In this document: one piece after another, positions 48,951 through 58,955 of the stretch
How the letters are laid out: each line of letters begins with the position of its first letter
Numbering within the stretch: the first letter of the stretch is position 1
Assembly: GCF_900107795.1 (NCBI RefSeq)
Contig: NZ_FNRL01000001.1
Span: forward strand, 368,544-432,543
DNA: 64,000 bases
From: Chitinophaga terrae (ex Kim and Jung 2007)
GTDB taxonomy: Bacteria; Bacteroidota; Bacteroidia; Chitinophagales; Chitinophagaceae
Reading direction: 5' to 3'
Notes under the pieces: model-generated
Told to the model about the DNA's origin: nothing
Databases searched by the model: none
What the model saw: the letters and a program-made list of their open reading frames with translations, nothing else
Translations under genes and position numbers: made by a program

Positions 48951-51071
48951 ATGAATATGAAAGTTTGTATTGCTGAAAAACCAAGTGTTGCAAGAGATAT
49001 AGCAGAAGTGATCGGCGCGAAGGAACGTAAAGACGGCTACTACGAAGGGAACGGGTTTCAGGTAACCTGGACTTTCGGGCATTTCTGCACACTGAAGGAA
49101 CCGCACGACTACTACGAGCAATGGAAATTCTGGAGGCTGGAAGATCTTCCGATGATCCCTCCCAGTTTCGGCATAAAACTTATAGAGAACAACGGCGTCC
49201 AGAAACAATTCCAGGTAATAGAGAAACTGGTACAGCAATGTGAAGAAGTGATCAACTGCGGGGATGCCGGCCAGGAAGGAGAACTGATCCAGCGATGGGT
49301 ACTGCTGAAAGCCAAATGTACTGCGCCCATTAAAAGATTGTGGATATCTTCCCTTACTACTGAAGCCATCAAAGAAGGTTTCCAGAACCTGAAACCTGCA
49401 GAACAATACAATAACCTTTATGCAGCAGGCAGCGCAAGGGCCATCGGCGACTGGCTGCTGGGCATGAATGCCACCCGCCTGTTCACCAAAAAATTTGCAA
49501 CAGGAAAAGTAGTACTATCAATAGGCCGCGTACAAACCCCTACCCTGGCTATGATCGTGCAGCGACAAAAAGAGATCAACGCTTTCGTATCGGAAGATTA
49601 CTGGGAATTAAAAACTATTTACAGGGAAACAGAATTCACTGCAACCATCGACAGGCTTAAAAGCCAGGAAAAGGCGGCCAAAGGACTGGCTTACCTGAAA
49701 GAACATCCTTTCGAGATCACGTCTTTCGAGAAAAAGGATGGAAAAGAAGGGAACCCGCGCCTGTTCGACCTTACCTCCCTGCAGGTAGAAGCCAATAAAA
49801 AATTTGCCTTTACAGCCGACGATACGCTGAAATACATACAGAACCTGTATGAAAAGAAACTGGTCACCTACCCGAGGGTAGATACCACTTACCTGTCGGA
49901 AGACCTGCATCCCAAGATCGCGGGCATCCTGCAAGACATGACGCCTTACAGCGCGCTGACGGCGCCTATCCTCGCACAGCCGATACCGAAACTAAAAACG
50001 GTGTTCGATGATAAAAAGGTAACAGATCACCATGCCATCATCCCTACCGGCATGCATCCCGGCGGTTTGCCATTGGAAGAAAAACGGATCTACGACCTGG
50101 TAGCAAGGCGTTTCATTGCCGCCTTCTATCCTGAATGTAAGATCTCCAATACTACCGTACTCGGCAAAGTTGGCCAGGTGCCTTTCAAAGCTTCCGGTAA
50201 ACAGATCCTGGAACCGGGATGGAAAGAAGTTTATGCCAATGATGTGAAAGAGAAGAAAGAAGGAGAAGAAGAAGAAAAGATACTTCCCATTTTTGAACCC
50301 GGGGAAAGTGGTCCGCATACGCCGAGGATACACCAGGGCAAAACTACTCCGCCTAAAGCCTTTACAGAAGCTACCTTGCTTCGGGCCATGGAAACAGCCG
50401 GCAAACAGGTGGACGATGAGGAAATGAGGGAGTTGCTTAAAGACAATGGAATAGGCCGCCCCTCTACAAGGGCCAACATTATAGAAACATTGTTCAAAAG
50501 GAAGTATATAGAGAAAAGAAAGAAGAATATATACGCCACCCAAACAGGTATAGACCTTATAGATACCATCCAATCAGAACTCCTGAAGAGTGCAGAGTTA
50601 ACAGGCCAGTGGGAAAGAAAACTACGCCTGATAGAGAAAGGGGAATATGCCTCCGAAACTTTCAAAGAAGAACTGATCCAGATGGTTGTTGACCTGACGA
50701 AAGAAGTAAAGACCGCGCAGTATAAAACCATTACGATAGCGCCGGAAGCGCCGCCGGAACCAGAGAAACCAGTTAAGGAAAAAGCTAAGAGAGCGCCCAA
50801 ACAACCGGTTTCACCGGAAGAACTGAATTGCCCGAAGTGCAAACAGCATCCGCTGAAAAAAGGCAATTCTGCATGGGGTTGCAGCAACTTCAATCAATGC
50901 GGTTTTAAAGTGCCTTTTGAAGTGGCAGGAAAAAAACTTTCCGATAAACAATTCAGCGACCTGGTGACTAAAGGAAAAACAGGAAAGATAAAAGGATTAC
51001 AGATCCCGGGAGCCGGCGAAAAAGATGGTAAACTGGTATTGCAGGCCGATTTCAATGTAGGTATTGAGTAA
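48951..51071 (+). CDS. topB: DNA topoisomerase III (type IA)
   Basis: 706 residues from ATG 48951 (MNMKVCIAEKPSVARDI); ATG 48957 is equally possible. The Toprim domain carries the catalytic Glu in AEKPS and the NCGDAGQEGELI form of the metal site seen in Bacteroidota topoisomerases. The active-site Tyr307 is in VTYPRVDTTYLS, and GRVQTPTLAMIVQRQ and the GIGRPSTRA motif follow. After a Lys/Pro/Glu-rich linker (about 600-625) comes a C-terminal zinc-ribbon with Cys pairs (CPKC at about 627, WGCSNFNQCGF). It relaxes and decatenates DNA in the cytosol. No conjugation genes are next to it, so it looks like the chromosomal enzyme. Confidence 0.93.
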   Translation: MNMKVCIAEKPSVARDIAEVIGAKERKDGYYEGNGFQVTWTFGHFCTLKEPHDYYEQWKFWRLEDLPMIPPSFGIKLIENNGVQKQFQVIEKLVQQCEEVINCGDAGQEGELIQRWVLLKAKCTAPIKRLWISSLTTEAIKEGFQNLKPAEQYNNLYAAGSARAIGDWLLGMNATRLFTKKFATGKVVLSIGRVQTPTLAMIVQRQKEINAFVSEDYWELKTIYRETEFTATIDRLKSQEKAAKGLAYLKEHPFEITSFEKKDGKEGNPRLFDLTSLQVEANKKFAFTADDTLKYIQNLYEKKLVTYPRVDTTYLSEDLHPKIAGILQDMTPYSALTAPILAQPIPKLKTVFDDKKVTDHHAIIPTGMHPGGLPLEEKRIYDLVARRFIAAFYPECKISNTTVLGKVGQVPFKASGKQILEPGWKEVYANDVKEKKEGEEEEKILPIFEPGESGPHTPRIHQGKTTPPKAFTEATLLRAMETAGKQVDDEEMRELLKDNGIGRPSTRANIIETLFKRKYIEKRKKNIYATQTGIDLIDTIQSELLKSAELTGQWERKLRLIEKGEYASETFKEELIQMVVDLTKEVKTAQYKTITIAPEAPPEPEKPVKEKAKRAPKQPVSPEELNCPKCKQHPLKKGNSAWGCSNFNQCGFKVPFEVAGKKLSDKQFSDLVTKGKTGKIKGLQIPGAGEKDGKLVLQADFNVGIE

Positions 51072-51118
51072 TGCCTTCCATCCAAAAATCATAAAAGTAC
51101 AGGTAGAATCTATTATCT

Positions 51119-51142
51119 TGTTCAGCTAATTTTAGTTGAACA
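51119..51142 (+). promoter_or_regulatory. 24-base imperfect palindrome overlapping the GH78 start
   Basis: TGTTCAGCTAAT pairs with TTTAGTTGAACA at 10 of 12 positions, with perfect outer arms TGTTCA/TGAACA. It ends at the A of the start codon at 51142. A TATCTTG close to the -7 consensus lies just upstream. It could be a protein-binding operator or an mRNA hairpin masking the start. Confidence 0.4.
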
Positions 51143-53814
51143 TGCTTTCGCGATTCCAAATTTTGTTACTGGGCTGGTTGATATTCGTTGCCGGCACAAC
51201 AACGGTAAAGGGAGCCGATACCTGCCTCCCCGCAGCGCTGAAATGCGAATACCTGCAAACACCGCTGGGAGTGGATGCAGCACATCCCCGACTCTCGTGG
51301 CTCCAGGCCGATAGCCGCAACGGCGCCCGCCAGACGGCTTATATCGTAAAGGTTGCCGCTGATCCTGCTGCGTTGCAAAGCAAACCGCTATGGACCAGCG
51401 GAAAGGTTAACAGCAGCGACAGGTTGATCAAATATGCCGGCAAACCCTTACAGCCATTTACCCGCTATTACTGGAGTGTAGAAATATGGGACCAGGACGG
51501 CAAGAAAACACCGGCCGTCACTTCCTGGTTTGAAACGGGAGTAGGCAAACAAGAGAACTGGAAAGGCGCCTGGATCAGCGATAATACCGACATTGCCATG
51601 AAACCGGCTGCGTACTACCGGAAAACATTTGGCGCAGAAAAGCAAATACTTTCGGCCCGCGCTTATATTGCCGCTGCCGGGCTATACGAACTGTTCATCA
51701 ACGGGCAGAAAGCCGGCAACCACCGCCTCGATCCAATGTATACACGGTTCGACAGGCGCAACTTCTATGTTACCTACGATGTAACTTCTCTGCTGCAAAC
51801 AGGCAAAAACGCCATCGGCGTGGTATTGGGAAACGGGTGGTATAATCACCAGTCTACCGCCGTATGGTTCTTCGATAAAGCGCCCTGGCGAAACAGGCCC
51901 GCTTTCTGCCTCGATCTGTATATCACCTACACAGATGGCAGCAAAGCTGTGATCAGTTCGGGCAAAGATTGGAAAACCTCCACAGGCCCTATCGTTTTCA
52001 ACAGTATCTATACCGCCGAACATTACGATGCAAGAAAAGAAATACCGGGATGGAACACCACGCAATTTGACGACAGTAAATGGCATGATGTCATTTACCG
52101 CTCGGCGCCCTCACAGCATATCGTTTCCCAGCAACTTCACCCTATCGAAAACGTGGAAGAAATAGCAGCGCAGAGCATCAGGCAACTGAACGACACCACC
52201 TGGGTGTACGACCTGGGCAGGAATATTTCAGGCGTCAGCAAATTCACAGTCCAGGGTCCGGAAGGCACAGTGATCCGGCTGAAACACGGCGAGCAGCTGA
52301 ATAAGAACGGTACGGTAGATCTTTCCAATATTGATGTACATTACCGGCCGACCGATAATACAGATCCCTTCCAGACAGATATCTTTATCCTGGGCGGTAA
52401 AGGACAGGAAACCTTTATGCCCAGCTTTAACTACAAAGGGTTCCAGTATGTAGAAGTAACCAGCAGCAAACCTTTAAAGCTGAAGAAAGAAGACCTGACA
52501 GGTTACTTCATGCACAGCAACGTACCTCCTGTTGGCAATATCAACAGTTCTGATACGATCTTAAACAAACTGTGGTGGGCAACCAATAATGCCTATTTGT
52601 CTAACCTTTTCGGCTACCCCACAGATTGCCCGCAGCGTGAAAAGAACGGCTGGACAGGCGATGCACAGATCGCCGTTGAAACAGGATTGTATAACTTCGA
52701 CGGCATCACCATCTACGAAAAATGGCTGGCCGATCACCGGGACGAGCAACAACCAAACGGCGTTCTGCCAAGTATTATTCCGACAGGCGGCTGGGGCTAC
52801 GAATGGGGGAACGGGCCGGATTGGACCAGCACCATTGCTATTATACCATGGAACATATACCTGTTCTATGGCGATACTACATTGCTCTCTGCATCTTATG
52901 AGCATATGCGCAGGTATGTGGATTATATCACCAGCATCAGTCCTACCGGTATAACCAGCTGGGGGTTGGGCGACTGGGTGCCTGTTAAATCCAAATCGCC
53001 GGTTCCTTTCACATCAACCGCTTACTACTACGCCGATGCGCTGATCCTGGCGAAAACTGCGAAACTGCTGGGCAAACAGGAAGATCATAAAACCTATATG
53101 GCGTTGGCCAATAAGATAAAAGACGCATTCAACAAAACCTACCTGGATGCTAATACCGGCGTGTATGCGGAAGGGTTACAAACTGAACAGAGCGCAGCCC
53201 TATATTGGGGACTGGTGCCTGATAACCTGAAAGCCAAGGCGGCAAAGGTATTGGCTCAAAGCGTGATCAATAACAATTATCACCTGGATGTTGGATTATT
53301 GGGAACCAAAAGCATCCTTAATGCACTGAGCGAAAACGGCTATGCAGATGTAGCGTACAAGCTGGCCGCACAACGATCTTTCCCGTCGTGGGGCTATTGG
53401 ATAGTGAACGGTGCAACCACGTTGTTTGAGAACTGGGATATCAACAGGTCGTCTGATCTTTCCCGCAACCATATTATGTTTGGGGAGATAGGCGCCTGGA
53501 TGTATAAAGGTATCGGGGGCATTTACCCGGATGAAAATGCCCCAGGCTTCAGGAATGTGAACCTCTCGCCCGCTTTCCCGGCAGAACTGGACCATTTCAG
53601 CGCCAGCCACGATGGTCCTTATGGCAGGATCATCTCTTCGTGGAAGCGGGAGGGTAAGAACATTGTTTATACCGTTACCATTCCGGCCAACAGTAAAGCG
53701 GTGATCAGGTTCCCTCAACAGGCGAAGGTATCTGAGAATGGAAAGGCTGTACCATTGCAGGCGGAGCGTTTAACCGTTGCTGCGGGCGTGCATACGTTTA
53801 CCATTCAATCATAA
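51142..53814 (+). CDS. Glycoside hydrolase family 78 alpha-L-rhamnosidase
   Basis: 890 residues from ATG 51142, which begins the signal peptide (MLSRFQILLLGWLIF, ends TVKGA); a TTG start two codons earlier is not needed. GH78 features in order: an N-terminal beta domain (CEYLQTPLGVDAAHPRLSW), carbohydrate-binding-like beta domains, then the helical barrel with DCPQREKNGWTGDAQ (Asp495, Glu500, Asp507) and the C-terminal Glu763 in LFENW followed by SRNHIMFGEIGAW. It cuts terminal alpha-L-rhamnose from plant glycans such as rhamnogalacturonan or glycosides; secreted or periplasmic. It converges on the second GH95 gene. Confidence 0.93.
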   Translation: MLSRFQILLLGWLIFVAGTTTVKGADTCLPAALKCEYLQTPLGVDAAHPRLSWLQADSRNGARQTAYIVKVAADPAALQSKPLWTSGKVNSSDRLIKYAGKPLQPFTRYYWSVEIWDQDGKKTPAVTSWFETGVGKQENWKGAWISDNTDIAMKPAAYYRKTFGAEKQILSARAYIAAAGLYELFINGQKAGNHRLDPMYTRFDRRNFYVTYDVTSLLQTGKNAIGVVLGNGWYNHQSTAVWFFDKAPWRNRPAFCLDLYITYTDGSKAVISSGKDWKTSTGPIVFNSIYTAEHYDARKEIPGWNTTQFDDSKWHDVIYRSAPSQHIVSQQLHPIENVEEIAAQSIRQLNDTTWVYDLGRNISGVSKFTVQGPEGTVIRLKHGEQLNKNGTVDLSNIDVHYRPTDNTDPFQTDIFILGGKGQETFMPSFNYKGFQYVEVTSSKPLKLKKEDLTGYFMHSNVPPVGNINSSDTILNKLWWATNNAYLSNLFGYPTDCPQREKNGWTGDAQIAVETGLYNFDGITIYEKWLADHRDEQQPNGVLPSIIPTGGWGYEWGNGPDWTSTIAIIPWNIYLFYGDTTLLSASYEHMRRYVDYITSISPTGITSWGLGDWVPVKSKSPVPFTSTAYYYADALILAKTAKLLGKQEDHKTYMALANKIKDAFNKTYLDANTGVYAEGLQTEQSAALYWGLVPDNLKAKAAKVLAQSVINNNYHLDVGLLGTKSILNALSENGYADVAYKLAAQRSFPSWGYWIVNGATTLFENWDINRSSDLSRNHIMFGEIGAWMYKGIGGIYPDENAPGFRNVNLSPAFPAELDHFSASHDGPYGRIISSWKREGKNIVYTVTIPANSKAVIRFPQQAKVSENGKAVPLQAERLTVAAGVHTFTIQS

Positions 53815-53820
53815 TTGCAT

Positions 53821-53863
53821 AAAAGAAGGAAGGAAGATCAAAAAAATCTTCCTTCCTTCTTTT
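53821..53863. terminator. Strong bidirectional terminator between GH78 and GH95
   Basis: Perfect 18-base stem (AAAAGAAGGAAGGAAGAT with its complement) around the loop CAAAAAA. T-runs follow on both strands. It separates the GH78 stop at 53814 from the GH95 stop at 53878. Confidence 0.9.
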
Positions 53864-53877
53864 TTATGCAATTGTTG

Positions 53878-56322
53878 TTATCCCTTCACAATAGTATACC
53901 TCCCGCCTTTCTTAGTACTAAAGGTTAAGACGCCGTTGTTATAAGTATGCTTTACCACCTTGCCCTGCTGGTCTTTTACCACGCTGCCTTCAGGCAAGCT
54001 TATTTTGCAAACAGCCCCACTGGTAGATAAAATGGATAACTGATCTACCTGCCTGTTCTTCCAGGAGAAATCGAGTTGGAAACCATTCACTGCGCAGATA
54101 CCTTTTATATTTCCGCTGGCAAACTGCCCGTCAGAAGGCAAAGCAGGAAGCAGGCGGATGACATTTTCCTTGCCATGGCTTTGCAGCAGCATTTCGGCAA
54201 TACCGGCTACTGCGCCAAAGTTGCCATCTATCTGGAAAGGCGGGTGAGCGCAGAACAAGTTGGCATAAGTACCGGCGCCGGAGTTCATACTGATCTCGCT
54301 TCCTGCAACCGCTGGCGCCCATAATTCTTTCAGCATTTTATAGGCATGGTCGCCATCGCCCAGCCGCGACCAAAAAGCAATTTTCCAGGCCCTTGACCAA
54401 CCGGTGCCTGCATCTCCCCTTCTTTCCAGGGTTTTACGGGCGGCAGCGGCCATTTCAGGCGTATCCCACGGCGTGATCTCATCGTAAGGATATAAGCCAT
54501 ATAACGGTGAAACATGGCGGTGATGAGGATCTGCTTCTTTATAATCTACCAGCCATTCCTGTACGCCTCCAAAAGAAGGACTTACCTGGTTAGGCGCTAA
54601 ACGTGACACTACTGTTTTTACAGAATCGGCCCAGGCTTTATCCACATTGAGGATGGCAGCCGCTTCTGCACCGGCGCTTAACAGCTCCCTCCCTATCTGC
54701 ATATCCATAGTCGGGCCCATACAGGTTTGTCCTTCACGGCCATCCGGCAATATATAGGCGTTTTCCGGCGAATTGGAAGGCGCTGTTACCAGCCAGTTAT
54801 GAGAAGGCTCTGTGATCAGGATATCCCTGTAAAAATCTGCCGCTCCTTTCAGTAACGGGTATACGGAGCGCAGAAAAGCCTGGTCGTTCGTGTATTGGTA
54901 ATGACGCCATAAGTGAGTGGCTACCCAGGCCCCGCCGGTTAAAGCGGAACCCCAGCTGGCGCCCTCGCCCGGCGCTGTAAAGCCCCATGGATTATAGATC
55001 ACATGGGCCATCCATCCGCGTGCGTTATAATAAGTACGGGCAGTTTCTGCACCGAACCTGGCCATCTGTTTGGTTAAGGTGAACATGGGCTGATGACAGG
55101 CCGATAAATTGGTTACTTCTGCCGGCCAGTAGTTCATCTGCACATTGATATCGAGATGGTAATCGCCGTTCCATGGCGTCTGGTATTCTTCCGCCCAAAG
55201 GCCCTGCAAGTTGGCCGGCATCCCGCCTTCTCTCGAAGAACTGATAAGCAGGTACCTCCCGAAATTGAAGTACAGCGGTACCATGGCTGCATCTTTTCCT
55301 CCCTGTTGCAAACGTTGCAAACGCTCCATCACCGACAGGTTTTCAACAGCTTTATAGCTCCCGTCGTTTAAAGTGAGCTGGCATCTTTTGAACAATGCGC
55401 TGAAGTCCTTCACATGTGCGCTCAACATAGTGGCATAGCTTTTTGATGCCGCTTTGTTAACATCGGCCTTTGTTGCGGGCAACGGGTCAGGGCCCGGGGT
55501 TTCCACATCCGGCCAGTTAAGGTTGGTATGCGCTCCTATCACCAAAAGGCATTCATCTGCGTTCTGTATTTCCAGCTCATTGCCTGTAACTCGCTGCTTC
55601 CCGTTTTTATTGATCACTTTCAATACGGAAGCATATTTCACTCCTGCATCATCATTACCTCCATTCAGCGCGCCTGTTAATTCTACCATTCCGTCACGGG
55701 TTTTGATCTCCGCGCGTTCGCGGCGGAATAACCCGGTTCTGAAATTCAGGGCTCCCGGCCGGCTGGCCGATAAGCGCACCAGTATCACCTGTTGAGGAGC
55801 CGATACAAGCACTTCTTCCTTAAATGTAACGCCATTTTTCACCCAGGTAGTCCGGGTAATAGCGCTGTCCAGTTGCAGGATGCGCTGGTATTGCTGTGCA
55901 GCAACGGCGCTGTCCTGCCAGCGGATAAACAGGTCGCCCAGGGTCTGGTAACAACCGAACTTTACATTGGCCCCGGCTCCGAACCCGGAACCCGGACCTT
56001 TGCATACAAAGTATTTCTGCAGTACTTCCTGCGCTTCGATGTTTTTACCCGCCAACAGGAGTTCCCGTATCTGTGGCAGGTATTTGATCGCTTCCTTGCT
56101 GTTGGCGTCTTCAACGCCGCCAGACCACATCGAGATCTCGTTTAACACGATCCGCTCGGCGCCGGGGTTGCCAAATACCATAGCGCCCAACCGGCCATTC
56201 CCCACCGGAGAAGAAGCCGTAAAATGTTTTGCCGGTTCGTTAAAACGAAGCGTCAGATCAGATTGCGCAGATACCGAAGTAAAGCAGGCAATCATTATCG
56301 TTTGTAAAATGCTGTATTTCAT
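53878..56322 (-). CDS. Glycoside hydrolase family 95, second copy
   Basis: 814 residues from the ATG at 56322 (MKYSILQTIMIACF, signal peptide ending VSAQ); the ATG three codons earlier is less likely. GH95 motifs: NGRLGAMVFG, LNEISMWSGG, DINVQMNYWPAE, the acid Glu520 in SPENAYI, and Asp699 in IDGNFG. The region that reads HHNTDLWR in the first copy here reads HVIYNPWGF, so substrate choice probably differs, for example L-galactose against L-fucose (inference). It follows the AGE epimerase and the GPH symporter, and ends at the strong terminator shared with GH78. Confidence 0.92.
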   Translation of the reverse strand: MKYSILQTIMIACFTSVSAQSDLTLRFNEPAKHFTASSPVGNGRLGAMVFGNPGAERIVLNEISMWSGGVEDANSKEAIKYLPQIRELLLAGKNIEAQEVLQKYFVCKGPGSGFGAGANVKFGCYQTLGDLFIRWQDSAVAAQQYQRILQLDSAITRTTWVKNGVTFKEEVLVSAPQQVILVRLSASRPGALNFRTGLFRRERAEIKTRDGMVELTGALNGGNDDAGVKYASVLKVINKNGKQRVTGNELEIQNADECLLVIGAHTNLNWPDVETPGPDPLPATKADVNKAASKSYATMLSAHVKDFSALFKRCQLTLNDGSYKAVENLSVMERLQRLQQGGKDAAMVPLYFNFGRYLLISSSREGGMPANLQGLWAEEYQTPWNGDYHLDINVQMNYWPAEVTNLSACHQPMFTLTKQMARFGAETARTYYNARGWMAHVIYNPWGFTAPGEGASWGSALTGGAWVATHLWRHYQYTNDQAFLRSVYPLLKGAADFYRDILITEPSHNWLVTAPSNSPENAYILPDGREGQTCMGPTMDMQIGRELLSAGAEAAAILNVDKAWADSVKTVVSRLAPNQVSPSFGGVQEWLVDYKEADPHHRHVSPLYGLYPYDEITPWDTPEMAAAARKTLERRGDAGTGWSRAWKIAFWSRLGDGDHAYKMLKELWAPAVAGSEISMNSGAGTYANLFCAHPPFQIDGNFGAVAGIAEMLLQSHGKENVIRLLPALPSDGQFASGNIKGICAVNGFQLDFSWKNRQVDQLSILSTSGAVCKISLPEGSVVKDQQGKVVKHTYNNGVLTFSTKKGGRYTIVKG

Positions 56323-56360
56323 GGAGATCATAGAGAGTCAAGATACCTAAAAAAGTGAAA

Positions 56361-57545
56361 TTATGCCAATCGTTGCATCACATTGATACATGCCCTGCTG
56401 TTATGGTATGGACATTTCCAGGGCCCTACCTTGTGTTCGGGTATGAAAGTATAGTCATCACACCGTCCCCAATACCATTCTCCCCTTTCGTGGTCTGCCA
56501 GGTATTGGTCAATGAACTGCCAGACATCTGTTGCCGCCTGCCAGTATTTGTCATCCTTTTGCAGTTGCCAGGCATTGATAAATCCTACCAGCGCCTCCGC
56601 CTGCACCCACCAGTGTTTTTCTTTCACCAGTTCCCGGGATGCCGGCCGGTATTCGTACCACAGGCCTCCGTCTTTGTCAACTGCCTCCCTGATGGTAACA
56701 TCGGCTATCTTCAACGCGAGGCGCTCATATTGCGCTACCAGCATGGGGTCGTTGATCTGCTTTGCTGAGTCAAGGAGCAGCCAGGCGGCCTCAATGTCGT
56801 GGCCGTACGAAATGGTATCTGAACGCCTTTCCCACTTCTCGTTAAAGAATAAATGAAGATGCCCGGTGTCCGGATCAATGATGCTTTGAAGAAAACGGTG
56901 CAGGAGCTTACGTATTTGTGCTGCCAGGTAATCTGATTTCCAGGCCGTGTATAAATTCGTATATGCTTCAACGATATGGAGGTGAGTATTCATTGTCTTT
57001 TGCTCGTTGGCGTCTTTATCGCTAAGGCGAAAATCCTCGGGCACCCGCCAGTCGGCGGTAAAGGCTTCAAAATAGCCGTCGTCTTTGTTGTCGTACCCCT
57101 GTTGTTCGATGGTATGAAACAACCGGATAGCCAAATCCAACGCCCTGTTATCTTTACCGGCCTTGTAATATTCGCTGCAGGCGTAAATCGCAAAAGCTAT
57201 TGCATACAATTGTTTACGTGTTTCTGCCGGTTGCCCCAGGTAATTGACAGACCAGTAAACGCCGCCATTTTCTTTATCAATAAAATGCTTTTCGAAATAG
57301 TTGAAAGCCCGTTCCGCCATTTTCAAATCCCCCTCCCGCCCTGTAAAATTATAAGCGGCGGAAAAAGTCCATAATATTCTCGCATTTAACACCGCGCTTT
57401 TATCGGCTGTTGGAAATGGCTGGTTATCGTTACTTACCGCGCCATAAAAGCCGCCATGTTCTTCATCTGTTACCGTATCGGCCCAGAAGTCGAGTATCCC
57501 GTTCAAAGCGTGGGATAAGGATGTTATCAATGCTGTTGTTGTCAT
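56361..57545 (-). CDS. AGE-family sugar 2-epimerase (cellobiose 2-epimerase type)
   Basis: 394 residues, the usual length. The (alpha/alpha)6-barrel residues for catalysis are visible: His188 in NTHLHIVEAYT, His249 in YGHDIEAAWLL and His381 in CPYHNSR (with GPWKCPYHN before it), the pattern of cellobiose 2-epimerases. It converts a beta-1,4-linked disaccharide at the reducing end from glucose to mannose form in the cytosol. No signal peptide. Its ATG overlaps the GPH stop by 4 bases, so it is coupled to the transporter that probably brings in the disaccharide; the GH95 follows 38 bases on. Could also act on another reducing-end sugar. Confidence 0.9.
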   Translation of the reverse strand: MTTTALITSLSHALNGILDFWADTVTDEEHGGFYGAVSNDNQPFPTADKSAVLNARILWTFSAAYNFTGREGDLKMAERAFNYFEKHFIDKENGGVYWSVNYLGQPAETRKQLYAIAFAIYACSEYYKAGKDNRALDLAIRLFHTIEQQGYDNKDDGYFEAFTADWRVPEDFRLSDKDANEQKTMNTHLHIVEAYTNLYTAWKSDYLAAQIRKLLHRFLQSIIDPDTGHLHLFFNEKWERRSDTISYGHDIEAAWLLLDSAKQINDPMLVAQYERLALKIADVTIREAVDKDGGLWYEYRPASRELVKEKHWWVQAEALVGFINAWQLQKDDKYWQAATDVWQFIDQYLADHERGEWYWGRCDDYTFIPEHKVGPWKCPYHNSRACINVMQRLA

Positions 57546-58906
57546 TTCCTGTTAGCCTGCAATTCAGATGTAATTGTATGAATCTTGTTTTCAGATAAAG
57601 GATAAACTGCTATCAGCAATGCAGATATGAATGCGCCGGCTGCGGGTAAAAAGCTCATCATATATACGATGCCCTGCATAGCTCCAGGCTCCTGCGCTTC
57701 GTTGGCCTTAAAGCCGAATGCGCCCAGCAGCCAGCCGGTAAGGGCGCCGCCGATGGTCCATCCGAATTTCTGCGACATAGAGGAAGAAGAAAAGATGAGG
57801 CCCGTTGCCCTGCGCCCGTTCTTCCATTCAGAATAATCCGCAATATCGGCATACATCGACCATAAGAGCGGGAATATAATGCCGGCGCAAACGCTTATCA
57901 GGAACTGGAAAACAAAGATCAGCATCAACTGTTGTTTATCCAGCCAGTAAAAAAATATACTCAGCAGGCCCGCGCCAAGCATGGCCAGCAGGTAGATGGT
58001 CTTCTTCCCCCATTTATTTCCTACTGCCGCCGCCAGTATTACCCCAATGATATTCGCAGCTTGCCCGGTAATAAGATAAAGTGTGGACCAGCTAATGTGT
58101 ATATTGCCTGTTTCGAAGGCGATTGACTGCCCGACGAAATATTTGAAGTAGTAAATGGTAGCCCCATCTCTTACAGAATTAAAGACCAGGGCTGCAATAC
58201 CTGCGCCCAGTAAGATCCACCAGGGGCGGTTTGCCAGCAGGTCTTTCAGGTCGTCTTTCAATGCGGGTTTAACTCCCGGGGTGGGAACCACTCTTTCTTT
58301 TACCCAACTGAAACAGGTAAGGAAAAGGATTACACAGATGAGCGCGATCGCTGACACTGCCCGCTGCCAGCCTGCAACTTCGGTACTCCGGCCGCTGAAA
58401 TAATGTACCAGCGGCTCGATCAGCGCCAGCGCCACCAGGCTGCCTATAAACGCAAATGCCATCCTGAAGGCGGCTAATGTATTCCGTTCCCTGGCATCGT
58501 CGGATATTACGCCCAGTAAAGAAGCATACGGCACATTAATGAGGGAATAGACCATCATCATCAGCGAATAGGTAATGTAGGCATACACCAGGCTGGCCTG
58601 GGGGCCGAGAGAAGGAACTGTAAATGTGAGAATGCCTGTTAACCCGAACGGGATAGCCAGGTACAGCAGGTAAGGCCTGAACCTGCCGTAACGGGAAGTA
58701 GTACGATCTGCCAGTACCCCAACCACGGGATCAAACAAAGTGTCCCAGATGCGGGTGACCAGGAAAAGCGTACCTACAGCAGATGCTGCCAGTCCCATAA
58801 TATCCGTGTAAAAGAATAGCAGGTATGTTCCGAAGAGCTTCCAGAACATTGAAGATGCCATATCGCCTAAGCCATATCCAACCTTTTCTTTTAACGAAAT
58901 TCTCAT
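57542..58906 (-). CDS. GPH-family (glycoside/pentoside/hexuronide:cation) symporter
   Basis: 454 residues, twelve membrane helices. The opening KVGYGLGDMASSMFWKLFGTYLLFFYTD and the family motif VVGVLADRTTSRYGRFRPYLL (key pieces GLGDMASS and RYGRFRPYLL) are diagnostic, as is the loop ARERNTLAAFRMAFAFIG. It brings a sugar or disaccharide in with Na+ or H+. Head of a three-gene minus-strand operon with the 2-epimerase (4-base overlap) and GH95. The substrate may be a disaccharide left after the GH95 enzyme trims a plant oligosaccharide (inference). Confidence 0.93.
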   Translation of the reverse strand: MRISLKEKVGYGLGDMASSMFWKLFGTYLLFFYTDIMGLAASAVGTLFLVTRIWDTLFDPVVGVLADRTTSRYGRFRPYLLYLAIPFGLTGILTFTVPSLGPQASLVYAYITYSLMMMVYSLINVPYASLLGVISDDARERNTLAAFRMAFAFIGSLVALALIEPLVHYFSGRSTEVAGWQRAVSAIALICVILFLTCFSWVKERVVPTPGVKPALKDDLKDLLANRPWWILLGAGIAALVFNSVRDGATIYYFKYFVGQSIAFETGNIHISWSTLYLITGQAANIIGVILAAAVGNKWGKKTIYLLAMLGAGLLSIFFYWLDKQQLMLIFVFQFLISVCAGIIFPLLWSMYADIADYSEWKNGRRATGLIFSSSSMSQKFGWTIGGALTGWLLGAFGFKANEAQEPGAMQGIVYMMSFLPAAGAFISALLIAVYPLSENKIHTITSELQANRK

Positions 58907-58955
58907 GAACGTTGATTACAAAGCGGTCCCTATAATACTCATTTTTTTACAAGTA

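Noticed and set aside
48951..51071. Topoisomerase III as sign of an integrated conjugative element
   Set aside because: No relaxase, tra genes, integrase, direct repeats or tRNA are seen on either side; neighbours are ordinary metabolic genes.
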